The notes under the pieces: generated by a model
What the model saw: the letters and a program-made list of their open reading frames with translations, nothing else
Database searches by the model: none
Told to the model about the DNA's origin: nothing
Source of the DNA: Linepithema humile
Lineage: Eukaryota > Arthropoda > Insecta > Hymenoptera > Formicidae
Length of the DNA: 64,000 bases
Reading direction: 5' to 3'
NCBI RefSeq assembly: GCF_040581485.1
Contig: NC_090135.1
Span: forward strand, 1,240,001 to 1,304,000
Position numbers and translations under genes: made by a program
Shown here: one piece after another, positions 33,446 through 44,924 of the stretch
How the letters are laid out: each line of letters opens with the position of its first letter
How positions within the stretch are numbered: the stretch's first letter is position 1

Positions 33446-34954
33446 GGAACAAAGGGCAACCGAAGCGGAGCCTGAACACCGCGGAGACGAGGAGATCGAA
33501 CGCCGGAGACCTCCGGAGAGTAACCACCTGTCATAACCACCAACCGATTGGCGTGAGTTGAAATGACTCAAAATTCTTTTAAGTTTGTATTATGAACGTA
33601 TCCGTAAACTCGGAACGATGATTTTATTTATTTTGTTAAAGCCAGTCAAAAATAGAATCTCGCGACACCCAAAATATAAAAGAGTATTTAAATAAAATTA
33701 GCCGTTACATTTACATTTAGAATTAGATTATAAGTGTAAATATATAAATATTCAATGCGTTTCGTTATAATAAAATATTAATAGATTAACCAAAATTATA
33801 ATAGGTTTAAGACGTTAACAAAATTCCTCTCAAATCAATTAAGCGAAAAAGCGTCTTGATGCTCAAGACGCTAATTTTAAGTTTGCAAAATTTTATTTTG
33901 ATCAACTCGCGAATTAATTCATTTTAGTTATCAAACACGCGACGCGAGTTGAATAGCCTCAAAGGAGGATGATTAATTAAGTTTTAGTTTAAATTTATTA
34001 ACATCCGCGGCTACAGGCTTGATCCTAGCGATTTAGATATCGGGGATATTGTATTTTCAAAAGCCTGTAGAAATTGGTTCCTAAATAAGGAATCAAAGAA
34101 CGCAAACAGCGGTAAAAGTCATCAAAGATATTAAAAAAAGTGGTCAATAGATAACCGAGCACCGCTAAACTTTTACCGCTACGAATGAATGGGCTATAGT
34201 TCTTTTATCGGCTCGATGCCGCCGCCGGCGTAAACAACATGCGTCCTTGTCGGGTGACCTTTACACCGATTGGCGGAAGTCTAGCTACCACAAAGCTGAA
34301 ACCGGATTGGCGAGCGCCGCCAAGGAAGGGGAACGCGGTAGTAAGATAGGTATATAAGGGGCCGAAAAGAGTACTCGAGGAGTTTTGCGACCAAGACCGC
34401 ATCACGCAATGTGGGTCTCTCGGAATGAGATATTCGAACGAACAACCGTCGATCTTCGGCAAGTAGTGAGCCAAAGACGATAATGAGGTCCGATAATGTC
34501 GGCCTCACGCGACGCGACATCCGCGTAGTGTATAAGTGCGATGTATCACGTGTGTAACAATCACCTCGGTGATTTCAAAATAAATATTTTACTTGGTTGA
34601 AATATTTACCTGTGTCTGTGTCAATTGTGTCCAATACCTACCTCCGAGCGAGTCGATAGACGATCCATGCGGCAGCTGGCAGTCCTGGACAATCCATGAT
34701 CCCGGGGAGAACCTGTAACAGAAAACCGAAAGATTAAATGGATAAGCGAGTGTAGAAATAGACTGTAGTACTCACGGAGAGGATGGCGAATCATCCGTGT
34801 CACCGGAAAAGGCTGACATCCGACGAGTAGCAGCGAACCGACCGACGCAGTGGATAACCTTGCTGTTGGCATAGGTGAAAACAGCTGGCGACCGTCGACC
34901 ATAGCGAAAGCGCTGAAACCTGGAGGCCGGTGAGTCCAAGTTTGGTTCCTTCCA
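33408..34954 (+). repeat. 3' LTR, last about 20 bp missing
   Basis: It matches the 5' LTR along its length, with a few substitutions and small deletions (for example six bases missing near 34102). At 34954, after TTGGTTCCTTCCA, LTR sequence stops and the poly-T of E3 begins. The final CGGTCACA end is therefore lost. Confidence 0.92.
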
Positions 34955-34956
34955 TC

Positions 34957-37900
34957 TTTTTTTTTTTTGCGGGGGGGGGGCAAGCCCCTCCCTAAAGGTA
35001 AGGAATCTTCCAAAAGACACCCTCTGGCGTGCAATGGAAACATCCCTGCCAGAGGGTAGTGTTAAATTCGTCCGGAGGAGTGATCTGCGACACCACTGCT
35101 CCCCCGGACGCCTACCAACTAAATCCCACCCCCATTGCTGTGCCGTCAGCTGCCATATGGGGGGAGGCTGGGAATCGCTCAACAGCATACATCTAGTCTT
35201 CCCCCCTGGCGTGCCGGTTGCCCGGCTAATCAATATTGGTGGGGAGAACTAGGTTCTCCCCCCACCTTCCAACGCATCTTAAATCAGGGGCCAAGGCCCC
35301 CGTCGAATCATCAGCCATGGGCGGGACAAAGCGAACACACCCGCCTCAGTGGGTGTCGCTGGATGACCCCGCCCATAGGGGATCTACTCTCCCCCTTTCT
35401 GCTCCTTGGCCCCGGTTTACCCGGTGGTAATGGCCTTGGAGCATCAAGGGCGCGGACTTTGGGGGGCTTTCGGAGGGGAGGACTAGTCTCATCCCCTTTG
35501 GCCCCCCTAGGTCGCTTCTCAGCCGGGGTACGGGTGGGCCCAGCGGACCCATCCGACCCCTCCGACCTCAGAACTCTCCTAGAGCTGATCCCACTGGGAC
35601 CAGGCTCTGGAGAGCTCTTCTTCCCCATCGTTCCCCTTTTTCCATCAGAGGCGGGGCCCGGGCCAAAAGGCGTGGATACCCCACTCCTTCCAGAGGGGGG
35701 AGCTAAGTTGCTCCTTTTTTTAGGAGGAGCTACAGGCGCAGGGGGGATCGGAGAACATTTCTCCGATCCCACCCTGTGGTCCGCCTTCTTTCCCGCGGTG
35801 GTGCACAGGGGGCAGCAAGCAGGACGCTCACACGTCGCCCCCTTGTGCCCCTTTTCGCCACATTGAAAACAGCAGAAGGTCCTATCCACTTTGGATAGAC
35901 ACCTCTGCTGTATATGTCCGCGCGCAAGGCAGCGGAAGCAGCGGGCCGGTCTGTTTGGCATCAGCTCGGCTCGTACGGAGGACGATCATCCGATGGTAAT
36001 CCTCCCCGCCTCCGCTACCTTGACCATAGCCCTAGCAGGGCCCTGAGTCCACACCGTGCGCTTGCCCCTAATAGGCAAGCGCAACGGTCCCACATGGATC
36101 TCCGATTCGGAGCATCCGCCCTTGGCAGCTATTGCCTGGCGGATCCCCTCCTCGGAGACCGTCTCCTCCACTCCACTTAAACGGAGGTCCAGCCGTTTCG
36201 TGGGTCGCGTGACCCTAACCCCCTCGATGTTGTTCTTTTGAAGGGCCATTTGGATAGCGGAGGTCAGGCGACACGCCTGGGCCTCCGCATCCTGCCCTCC
36301 ACCTGGTATCTCGACAAGGATACCTCCGTTCTGGGATCTTTTGGCGTCAACTTTGTTGACGCCCAATTCCTCCAGCACTATCTCCCGCTTCGCGGCAAGT
36401 AATGCCTCGGCCAGGTTACCCTGACCGACCAGCATTACCGCCGCGGAGCGAGGGAGGCGCTTCCGCGCCTTCTTCGCCAGGCCCTGTTTAGATGCATCCC
36501 CCTTGGGGGTCGCTCTCGACGGGACCTGGATCGCAGTGGTGGGAGGACTTGGTCCCACCCTTTTTTTTCTACCTTTATTCTTACCCCGGGCAACAATAGT
36601 CCAATTCTCGGACTCCACCGTTGCCGGAGCAGAGTTCCCTACCATGGGAGGGCACATAGAAATGGCGGGCGACCCCGGGGAGGGTTGGGAGATATTTCCA
36701 TCCACCCGAGGGACCGCCACTCCAGTCCTCTTTTTCCCCTTCTTCCTCCCCCTACTACCCCGAGTTACCCCTCCAACGGAGGGCGCCCGGGGGCGGGAAG
36801 AGGGAGGGGCCGGAGGAGGGGGAGGCATCGCCACCCTCTCCTCCAGGCCCTTTAATCTATCGCCAAACCCGACGAACGTTCTGGCGATCTCCGTCAAGGT
36901 CGTCGCAAGGCCCCCTGACGAGGGGTGTGGGGCTCTTCCCTCACTCTTCACCACATTCATGACAGCCTCCCCAGCATTATCTATGCTTGGAGGAGCATTG
37001 TCATCCCCAGGGGAGGCGGGTCTTTCCCCAGCCAATAAGTTGGCCCGATCCGCCTCTATCTTCTTAACCCGACGCTGGAGGCGGCCATTCTCCGATTTGA
37101 GAGACTCCACCGCCCCCTTCAGCGCCTGGATCTGCTTCTTCATATAACCGGGATCTCCGCCCTCAGAGGCCCGCCCGGCTAGTGTCCGGACGACCTCCCT
37201 GAGGACGAAGACTCCAAACTTGAGCTTTCCATTTAGCTCCCCCTTCAGATTGCCCGCCCTCTGACGGACAGCCTCGATCGAGAGGAGCTCCTGGTCAATG
37301 CCTTGCAGCATCTCATCGGTAGAGCCCCTCTCGATCTTCCTGATGGTTTCTTCCGCCCTCCTCTTCTGGGGACCAGTGAAGGAGGGCGGAACTATTTCTG
37401 CAACGGGCTTCCCCATCGCGGAACCCCCTGCACCCGCCCGAGCAGCAGCGCCCTCAGACGCGCTACCGGCTGTGGAGGTGCTCACGTTCATCTCCGATCC
37501 ATCGTCGGAATCGGAGTCCGACAAGATCAGGGGAGGCGCGGGCTTGAAAGGACCTGTTCCGTCCTTTCGCGGCCTCCCCTGTCCCCTACGTAGGGATCGG
37601 AATCGCACATCGGCCCGCGTCCTAGAACTAGGGCGCGGCAAGCCGGGATCAAATCCGGGGGAGGGGCTGCGGGCCCCTCTATTAGGGGACTCCCCCAACC
37701 CCTCTCCCAACAACTCCTGGAGAGGAAGACCCTCCACAATAGGAGAGGTAGAACTCCCACCCACCAATTCTATTCCCTCCTTCGGGAAAATGGAAACCAG
37801 GGAGCCTGGTGAATCTCCCGCTCCCCCCCGCAGAAGTAGGGGGGTGTATAATTCCCTCCCCTCAGTAGAGGGAGCGCGCGAGTTTCTATAACTCGACACG

Positions 37901-39010
37901 AGTCCCTTCACCCACGGCCTACCGGCCCCTTCCAGGTCTTTCAGCGCGAGTTGCTGATCTTGCCTGTTGTGGCCTGGACCTCCGCATAGCTCAAAGACCG
38001 CCATCATGGCCTTGGCGGACTCCAGGTATATGGGGTCCTCAGGCCCATACCCCTGGGTCCATCGGACGATCGACGCCGCCTCCTCTATGACATTCTCTCC
38101 AGGCATGTCATATTGGACGGATTCGTCCCACCTCTCGTCCTTTTGGAGGATGGACATGGCAGTGGCAATGCGCCCCCTGCCCTCCTCCCCTCCCTGGCCA
38201 AGGTGTTTTTCTAAAAACACGGCCACCCAGCTGCTGAACCACATGTAATCCACCAGGGGAATACGACCCACTTGGCGGCTATGGCTCAGCACAGCGTCAG
38301 CTAAGACGCTGTTGATCCCACTGATAATAGAATCTGCTACAAGACTCGGGAACAATCCTGCAACAGGCCCTTCGCTAGATAACGACGCAGTGGGGGCAGG
38401 GACAATACCCCCCTCCGCGCCGGCAACTGGACATCCGAGACCTTGTTGCTGTACGTTTCCTTTGTTTTCTGACATGTCAGACCATCAAGTGTAATTTGTT
38501 GACAGAGTTTTCTTTTCCGGGTTTTTTATCGTGGTTTTCCTTCCACTAGGACGGTTGTCGACCAAGACTAACAAGCCCGTCCTTTCCGGGTCTTTTTATA
38601 GAGGTTTTACCCTCGCGGCCCGTGCAAGCACAATGCTTGCACCGGCCCCCGGCCCCAAACTTGGGGTTACGATATGAGACGCTACGCCCCCCCTCGTGCA
38701 ATGGTGGGCTGACCGTTATGCCGGAACACCGGCGTGCTAACGAGGCTGGTCAGGCCCCGGGTTTTTTCTCGAGTTTTGCTTCTCTATTCCGGTGGAGTGA
38801 ATAACACTCCTAACGGATCCGGGCATCTGGGCGATTGAAGTCAGGGCCGCCAACCCCTACCGGCTAATCGGGACATGTCTCTTGAGGGGTAGCCGGACCC
38901 CCGTTCCCTCCTAAGAAGGAACTGTGCGCTCTTAGCACCGCAGAAACACCTTTTCAGGTATTCCCACGGTGAGCCCTCTCACCACGACAAGGTGGCGCAC
39001 AACGAGAGGG
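34957..39010 (-). mobile_element. E3: ORF1-only R1-clade element, GC-rich
   Basis: The minus-strand order is a 5' UTR (39010-38476) with a GTGCAAGCACAATGCTTGCAC hairpin at 38622-38642, a single very long ORF1 (38475-35311), a 340-bp 3' UTR and poly(A) seen as T at 34957-34968. No APE or RT sequence is present. The 3' UTR shares with E1 TTAGTTGGTAGGCG, TTTAACACTACCC and a stem of CCCTCTGGC with GCCAGAGGG, then GGTGTCTTTTGGAAGATT. Its 5' end meets the poly(A) of E4 across CCTAACC. Its 3' end truncates the LTR. Confidence 0.78.
35311..38475 (-). CDS. E3 ORF1, giant Gag-like CCHC protein with one in-frame TGA
   Basis: 829 codons are open from the ATG at 38475 to a TGA at 35986-35988, and the same frame is then open for about 225 more codons to 35311. 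The N-terminal 200 residues hold a helical region (VDYMWFSSWVAVFLEKHLG). A Pro/Ser-rich linker follows, then a coiled coil at about 385-500 (QKRRAEETIRKIERG, LKGAVESLKSENGRLQRRV), a basic RGRKKGKKR stretch, and the conserved LPRSAAVMLVGQGNLAEALL to VWTQGPARA domain. After the TGA come CFRCLARGHIQQRC, CFQCGEKGHKGATC and a third Cys/His box. The TGA stands where relatives have Trp (IGW), directly before the knuckles. It is either a recent nonsense change or read through. It would be the RNA-packaging protein. Confidence 0.8.
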
Positions 39011-39559
39011 AACCTAACCTTTTTTTTTTTTTTTTTTGTAAAGCGGAGGAAATTCATTATGGATACCCTCGGGTTCTCCCCCGAGACCCGAGGGTTATGT
39101 GGGAGTCCCCAGGGAAGGTGTCCCTGAGTATACCCACTAAAACCCCCGCCGGTAACCGTTCTAACCCCTGTTGAGGGGGGGTGAGGCATCGCCAGCGGCA
39201 TTCATCTCACCCCCCTTTGGGTTTGACCGTAGCTCGGTCTCATCCCGGGGGAGAAGAGATTTTTAACTTCTCTTCTCCCCCTCTATTCTGTCTCTTATAA
39301 TGGGGAAAACTGGGCTACCTCAGTCTCCCCCCGCCCTCCCTGGTTTATGTATGGAAGGCCGGGACCACCGTGAGCCCCCGCTTGCGGTTGGCCCCCGCTG
39401 GGAAGAGGGAGAACCCTTCCCCCAGCATCTCTATGTATGTGGGGGGTATCCCCACCCCCCACATCGGAGTATGAAATCCCCAGGGGTCCCTCAAATTTGA
39501 TGGTAGTGGTGGCAATTTTCTTTTGCCACCTTCTGAGGGACCCCTACTCACGTCAGTCC

Positions 39560-42500
39560 CTACGTGGAGCTGGTAAACGGCGACGGGGGATTAATCTCCT
39601 CCGTTGCATTGCTGTCGGGGGAGCACCTCCGCCGCCGTTGCCTCCCGTTCTCCTCCGCGAAGGGGGAGAGAGATGGGGAGGATGGTGGAGTGCTGTCCAC
39701 CTCCTCCGCCTCCCCCCTTCTGATTCTTTCCACCTCCTCTTTCTGCAGCATTACGGCGCTGCAGAAATCGGAGGCGGCCCTCCACTTCTCCTCTCCCTCC
39801 AACATTGCTTGAATTAATGCCGGAAGGGAGAGGTCCTCTCCCACCACTGCGGTCAGGGCTCGGCGCTCCCCCGTCCAGGCCTCGCACTCTGCGAGTGTAT
39901 GCTGCGCCGAGTCCCGACCGGCCGCACAGTGGTAGCATCTCGTCGTATGCTCTTTGCCTATCCTGCACAGATAGTCACCGAAGCAACCGTGCCCGGTGAG
40001 CACTTGTGTCAGGTGGAACTCAAGTCCTTGTCCTCGCCTGTCTACCCATTCCGGCAGGCAGGGCTGGATGACGTGGGTGGTCCATCTGCCCGTCGCAGAA
40101 TCCGCAATGGCCTCCTGCCATTGGGATATAGCTCTGCGATGGGCATTCTTCCTAATTTTGTCCACGGCCCCTGGTCTTAGACGGGCACTCCCGGTTCGGT
40201 CAGGGTCTCTCGTACGCCGATATACCTCGGCGTACGAGTTTGCCAAGAACTCGACCGGGAGGAGGCCCGCCAGGGCCGTGGCCGCCACAAACGACGTCGT
40301 GCAGTAGGACCGAATGATCCTAGAGGCCAGCCGGCGCTGTTGGCAATAAACCATCGCTTGAATGCGCCGACTGGCCAGGACTTTATCGGCCCATACCGGT
40401 GCCCCGTAAAGTGACACCGACTGCACGACGTTGGCGTACAGACGCCGAACTCTTACGTTCGGCCCACCCACGTTGGGCAGGAGACGGCCTAGCGCAGCCG
40501 CCATCCTGTCCGCTTTGGGGATGATTTGTACAAAGTGCTGTTCAAATCCCCAAAGCCCATCCAGAGTGAGGCCCAGATACTTCATCTGAGTCCCCACTAG
40601 GACTCGGACTTTCCCCACCCACATTTGGATTGAGGGAGGACGCCCCATGGCCCTGTTGTAAAAAATACAGGGCCTTCGTCTTCTGCGGGGCGACCTCCAG
40701 TCCCATGGCTCTAATAGAGCATACGACCGCTCGGGTTGCGGCATTAGCCGCGTCCCGAGCCTCAACCCAAGTCTTCCCCCGGGCCACCACCAGTGTGTCG
40801 TCTGCATAGCATAGCAGGCGACAGCCTAGGGGAAGCGCCGTGCGGAGCACTCTGTCGTACGCAAGGTTCCACAGAAGGGGGCCTAAAACTGACTCTGTGG
40901 AACCCCGCAGTACATAGGCCTTCTGCTTATCCGCTCCAGCTGATCTTGGTACTGGAGCGTCCTGCCGCGGAAGTAGTCCCAGACTACATCTCTTAGATAT
41001 TGGGGGAGGCCATGATGCTCCATGGCCACCCCCACCCAATCCCAGGGGAGGAAGTTAAACGCGTTGACAATGTCTAACGACACTGCCAACGCCACCTCTC
41101 CCTCCCCTACAATTTGGTCCGAGAGGGCCCTCAGATGCAAGATTGCATCTGTAGTAGAGCGACCCTCCCGGAATCCAAACTGTCCTTCACTAAGGTCGGG
41201 ACCGTCCCGCGACAAGTGCTGGACGATTCGGCCAGCAATTATTCTTTCGAACAGCTTGCTGACCTCGTCCAGCAGGCAAATCGGCCTATAAGCAGAAGGC
41301 TGCTCCGCCGGCTTCCCCTCTTTGTGAATCAGGGCCAAATTGGCCCTTTTCCACGCTGAGGGAAAGGTGCCCGTCCTGAGGCAGGTGTTATATAACCTCC
41401 TCAGGCGGGCGCCTACTCCGCCAAATACCAAGGCCCAGATTCGGCCAGAGATCCCATCAGGACCGGGGGCCTTGCCAGCCGCCCCCAGTTTTTTTGCAAC
41501 CTCGGATAGCTCCCTTCCTGAGATCTTCAGGTTACCGGTCCAGGGGGGAAGGTCCCTCCTCGTCGGGATGTTTACATCTCTTTCTGGGAAGAGGGTCTCC
41601 ACCACCTAGCCGAGGAACCTCGGATCGAGCGTCTCCGAGATGGGAGGCGCCGCCGGTCTTAGCCTGTTCAGGACTATCCGGTACGGACGCCCCCATAAGT
41701 CCCTGTTGAGCTCCGCTATAAGCTCATCCCAGGTCTTGGCCTTGGCCCTGCTAATGGCTGACCGCAGTGCATACCTCGCGGCAAGGTACACACCGCGCGC
41801 CACTGCAGTCTCATCGTCGTCACCACCCGCCCTTTGTCGGGCCCTGAGAAGATCGCGGCGAGCTGCATTGGCAGCTCTGCGGAGTTCCGCGATCTCCTCG
41901 CACCACCAATACGCCGCCCGACGAGGGGCGGGTCTCGATCGGGGCATGGCCACGTCGCAAGCACGCGTGACCACGCCCACGATCGCAGCGGCCTCTTCTT
42001 CGGCTTTGACGTGGGCTGGAGGATCCGCCCACGTCTCCACCGAGATCGCCGCCTCCAACCGGTCCTGGTCTAACTTGGCCAGGACCCATCTGCGCGGGGG
42101 TCTATCTCCCCTCCGCAGGCGACGGAGAAGCACGTCCCTGGGGGTGGCTGTCAGGACCACCTCTATAACAAGGTGGTCCGACAAGGACTCAGTGTCCGTC
42201 ACCCTCCAGGACATCACCAGTCGTGCAGCCTGCGGGGAGGCCCACGTCAAATCGACTATGGATTCCCCGCAGGGGTGCACACACGTGCTTGTGGACCCCC
42301 TGTTCAATTGCAAGAAGTCCAGCTCCGTCGCCCAGTCCTTCACATTCTCACCTTTCCTATTGGTAAACCGGGAACCCCAATCCGTATGCCAGGCATTGAA
42401 GTCCCCGGCCACTAGCACTGGATGGGGGAAGCATCGGCGAATGCCCCCCCCCCCCATCTCCCGTAGGAGGTGCAAATAGTCGGGGTGAGACATGCTGGGA

Positions 42501-42777
42501 GGGGCGTAAACCCCTACCACCCGTAGAGCACTTTACCGCGCGATAACAAATCCCCTTCCTTTTTCCAATAAGGATACTGGGGGGGAGCGCGGGAAGTACC
42601 TTCTTACTATGACTGCGGAACCATCAGCGGCCGCAATCCAATTAGGATTTGAGGCGGGCACGCTGATGGCTCCGCAATCACTTCCAGCCCTGCGTCACGC
42701 TCGCACAGGTCCGCAAGAAAGAGATCTTGGGCCTGCCGGGCGTGATTCAGGTTGGCCTGCAGGAGTCTTGTAGACAT
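39560..42777 (-). pseudogene. E4 ORF2: endonuclease and reverse transcriptase, multiply frameshifted
   Basis: The APE domain starts MSTRLLQANLNHARQAQD, then VIAEPSA, a frameshift near 42655, VVGVYAPPSM, VLVAGDFNAWHTDWG, ESIVDLTWASP and LSDHLVIEVVL. The RT has GKAPGPDGISGRIW, YRPICLLDEVSKLFERI, QFGFREGRSTTDAI, VSLDIVNAF, GVPQ, a frameshift near 40897, then LGPLLWNLAYDRVL and CYADDTLVVA. Another frameshift near 40625 precedes MKYLGLTLDGLWGFEQHF. The C-terminal knuckle is CYHCAAGRDSAQHTLAEC. Extra stops are at 41606-41608 and in the APE near 42530. It was a complete ORF2 once and is inactive now. Confidence 0.88.
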
Positions 42778-42878
42778 TTTTAGGTCCACGAAACCCGTGC
42801 AGGCCAATCACTCCTGCAGGCCAATCTCCATCCTGTCTTTATTTTCGGGACATTGCGAGAGTGTCGTCTCGCACTCTA

Positions 42879-44400
42879 TCATCTGGGGGGGACAGGACTC
42901 CTCCAGGGCAGGCAGAATCGCCGCTGTCTGTTCCTTCTTCTTATTTTGTTGGGGAAGGGGTGCCTAGGCTGTCCCCCCTTCTTTCTTTTGTCCTTGTTCT
43001 TTGGGGCATTGCACGCAGGGCCCCCCATTTGATGGGAGGCCGGGCGGCCGGCTGCATTACATATGACGCAATGCGCCGGTGCCGTGCATGTCCTCGCTTC
43101 GTGCCCCTCGGTCCCACAGCGGTAACAGCACTTGCTGCAATCTGTGTTGCCCGAGGGACACTTGGCCTGTACGTGCCCCCTCTGCAGACACCTATGGCAC
43201 TGGAGGGGGCGCGTCTCGAGTAGCTCCACGTTAAAGTGGAACCACCTGTCCGGTAAACGGCCAATTTTAGCCACTTTGGTGGCCGCCTCCAAAGGACATC
43301 GGACCCAGGCAGTCCTTAGTCCCCTTCCCATTGTTTGGATGTCTCCCACCTTTACATCGGCGGGGGAGCATCCTCCATATTCCGCCACAGCCCGGGCAAT
43401 GTCCTCGGGTGTGGCAGATGGGTCCGCCCCGCTGACCCGGATCTCTCCCATTTTCTGAGGGCGAGAGATCCGGATCTCTGGCCTGTCGGCAAACAGTTCT
43501 GCCATTTTATTGGCCAGTTTGTCCGCCTGCTCCTTCCTTTCCGGGCCCGAAAGCTCAATGAGCATAGTACTCGTCTGGGTCGTGTCGGACTTCAACGGTC
43601 CTGTGATCCCCAGTTCTTTGAGGGGGATCTTCTCCTGTACCTGCCTCATAGTGGCAGCGTACTTACCCCCCGGACAGGTGAGCATAATTGCTGCTGTGCG
43701 GGAGGCCCTCCTCTTCTTCTTACCCCCTTTCTTCCCCGCTCCTTAGGTGGGGGGAAAGGGGGGAGGTTTGGGAGCTGTTTTGTTCCCTACTTCCTTGGGG
43801 GGAGTCTTATTTTTCCCCTTCTTTACGACCACCGTCCAAGGTATCTGCTCGTCCTCCCGCCGGGGTGCGGCGGTTGAGGGGGCAGTGACGATGGTCTTAT
43901 TCCCTCCAGGGGGGGTCGAAGGACCCGGCTTCTTGCTCGAGTCCCTCTTCTTCTCCTTAGGGGGAGGAGGAGGGCCGGCAGTGGGCTGTCGCGAGGCGGC
44001 GGACCGCTGTTTCGGCTCCTTCTTCTTCCCCTTTTCTCCCTTCCCCTTCTTTGAGTCTTCAGTGGGGGGAACCACCGCCCTAGCGGGGGGTGGACCCGTA
44101 CCACCGGGAGATTTGGAAGGCGGGGGGGGGGTTAGGCAAGGAGAGGATAATCCCAGCCATTATCTCCTTGATGTCCTTGAGGAGAGTCTCTCTCATGGTC
44201 TCTCTCATGGTCATCTTCTCTCCTGGTCTTTGAGGAGAGTCTCCCTCATCCTGTCGTGGACTTTGTTGGTAATTATTCCAACAAAATCTTTATCTCCAGT
44301 AATTTGGCAATCGCTAGTGATTACCGGTTTCGCTGGCCGGTCCTCTATTAATTTACTTACCCCCTTTATCGGAGGCCTCCTGACGGGATGTTGCGCCAGA
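42879..44400 (-). pseudogene. E4 ORF1, Gag-like CCHC protein, broken
   Basis: The C-terminal frame (43685-42879) has the conserved LKELGITGPLKSD domain, AVAEYGGCSPADVKVGDI, AWVRCPLEAA and DRWFHFNVELLETRPLQC, then knuckles CHRCLQRGHVQAKC and CYRCGTEGHEARTC and a third box, CVICNAAGRPASHQMGGPAC. In the same frame beyond a TAA at 43743-43745 lies a Lys/Pro-rich basic stretch up to 44075. Further upstream, GVSKLIEDRPAKP and NKVHDRMRETLLKD in another frame are probably more of the N-terminus. ORF2 starts about 100 bp after the ORF1 stop, so translation coupling is not of the overlap kind. Confidence 0.8.
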
Positions 44401-44890
44401 TCTTCTTCAGAGGGAAAGACGATTGCGGGAGAGAGTATCAGGGGGGTGAACATCCCTTCTAAGAGAGAACCTTTTTTTTTTTTTTGTTCAGAGATGAGAA
44501 AATTTTCTAAAGACACCCTGGCCCGGACCAGGGTAGTGCTGGATTCGACCGAGTCTTGCATCCGGGAAGATTCTCGTCCTGACCAATAGAGAATTCCCAT
44601 TCCTCAGCCTGACTCGGATCCAACTTCCCTTAGCGGGTGGGAAAAGTTTGATCTACAAGGAAAGGACCGAGATAACGAATCCATCAGCCAGACGAAACCC
44701 ATCTGCGCATCTCGACCGCCTACCAGCTAAAAACTCACCTCACGCCTATCAGGCTCCTACGTGAGAGAGAGACAGGCTAACTAACTAGAGCATATCACTG
44801 TCTCTCTCTCAGGATTGCCTTCTGAAAAGGCTCTAAACAATCTACCGGGAACTACTATTAAGTATGTAATATATCTATACATATACATAC

Positions 44891-44921
<31 letters not shown>

Positions 44922-44924
44922 TAT

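Larger units (their letters stand above)
20692..34954 (+). mobile_element. Ty3/gypsy-type LTR retrotransposon with nested insertions
   Basis: The 5' LTR is 20692-22267, the coding region 27205-33445, the polypurine tract 33395-33407, and the 3' LTR begins at 33408. The 3' LTR lacks about its last 20 bp because E3 joins there at 34955. The two LTRs are almost identical (a handful of substitutions and a few small indels), so insertion was recent. The leader between the 5' LTR and gag was enlarged by palindromic elements (about 22820-26634). The left flank is ACCT, as for the neighbouring solo LTR. The order gag, protease, RT, RNase H, integrase is that of Ty3/gypsy; no env frame is recognisable. 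Confidence 0.9.
39020..44471 (-). mobile_element. E4: R1-clade element with ORF1 and ORF2, GC-rich
   Basis: Poly(A) seen as T at 39020-39037 is preceded by AACCTAACC. The 3' UTR to about 39559 differs from the others but keeps a stem CCCTCGGGT/ACCCGAGGG. ORF2 is about 42777-39560 and ORF1 about 44075-42879, perhaps extending towards 44400. The 5' end touches the poly(A) of E5 at 44472. Several frameshifts and stops are present. It represents a different lineage from E2 and E5. Confidence 0.82.

Noticed and set aside
35135..37891. Long + strand frames opposite E3 ORF1
   Set aside because: Antisense shadows of the 829-codon ORF1, Pro/Ser-rich with no motif.
41640..42479. 279-codon + strand frame opposite E4 endonuclease
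   Set aside because: Antisense of the APE region; no domain of its own.
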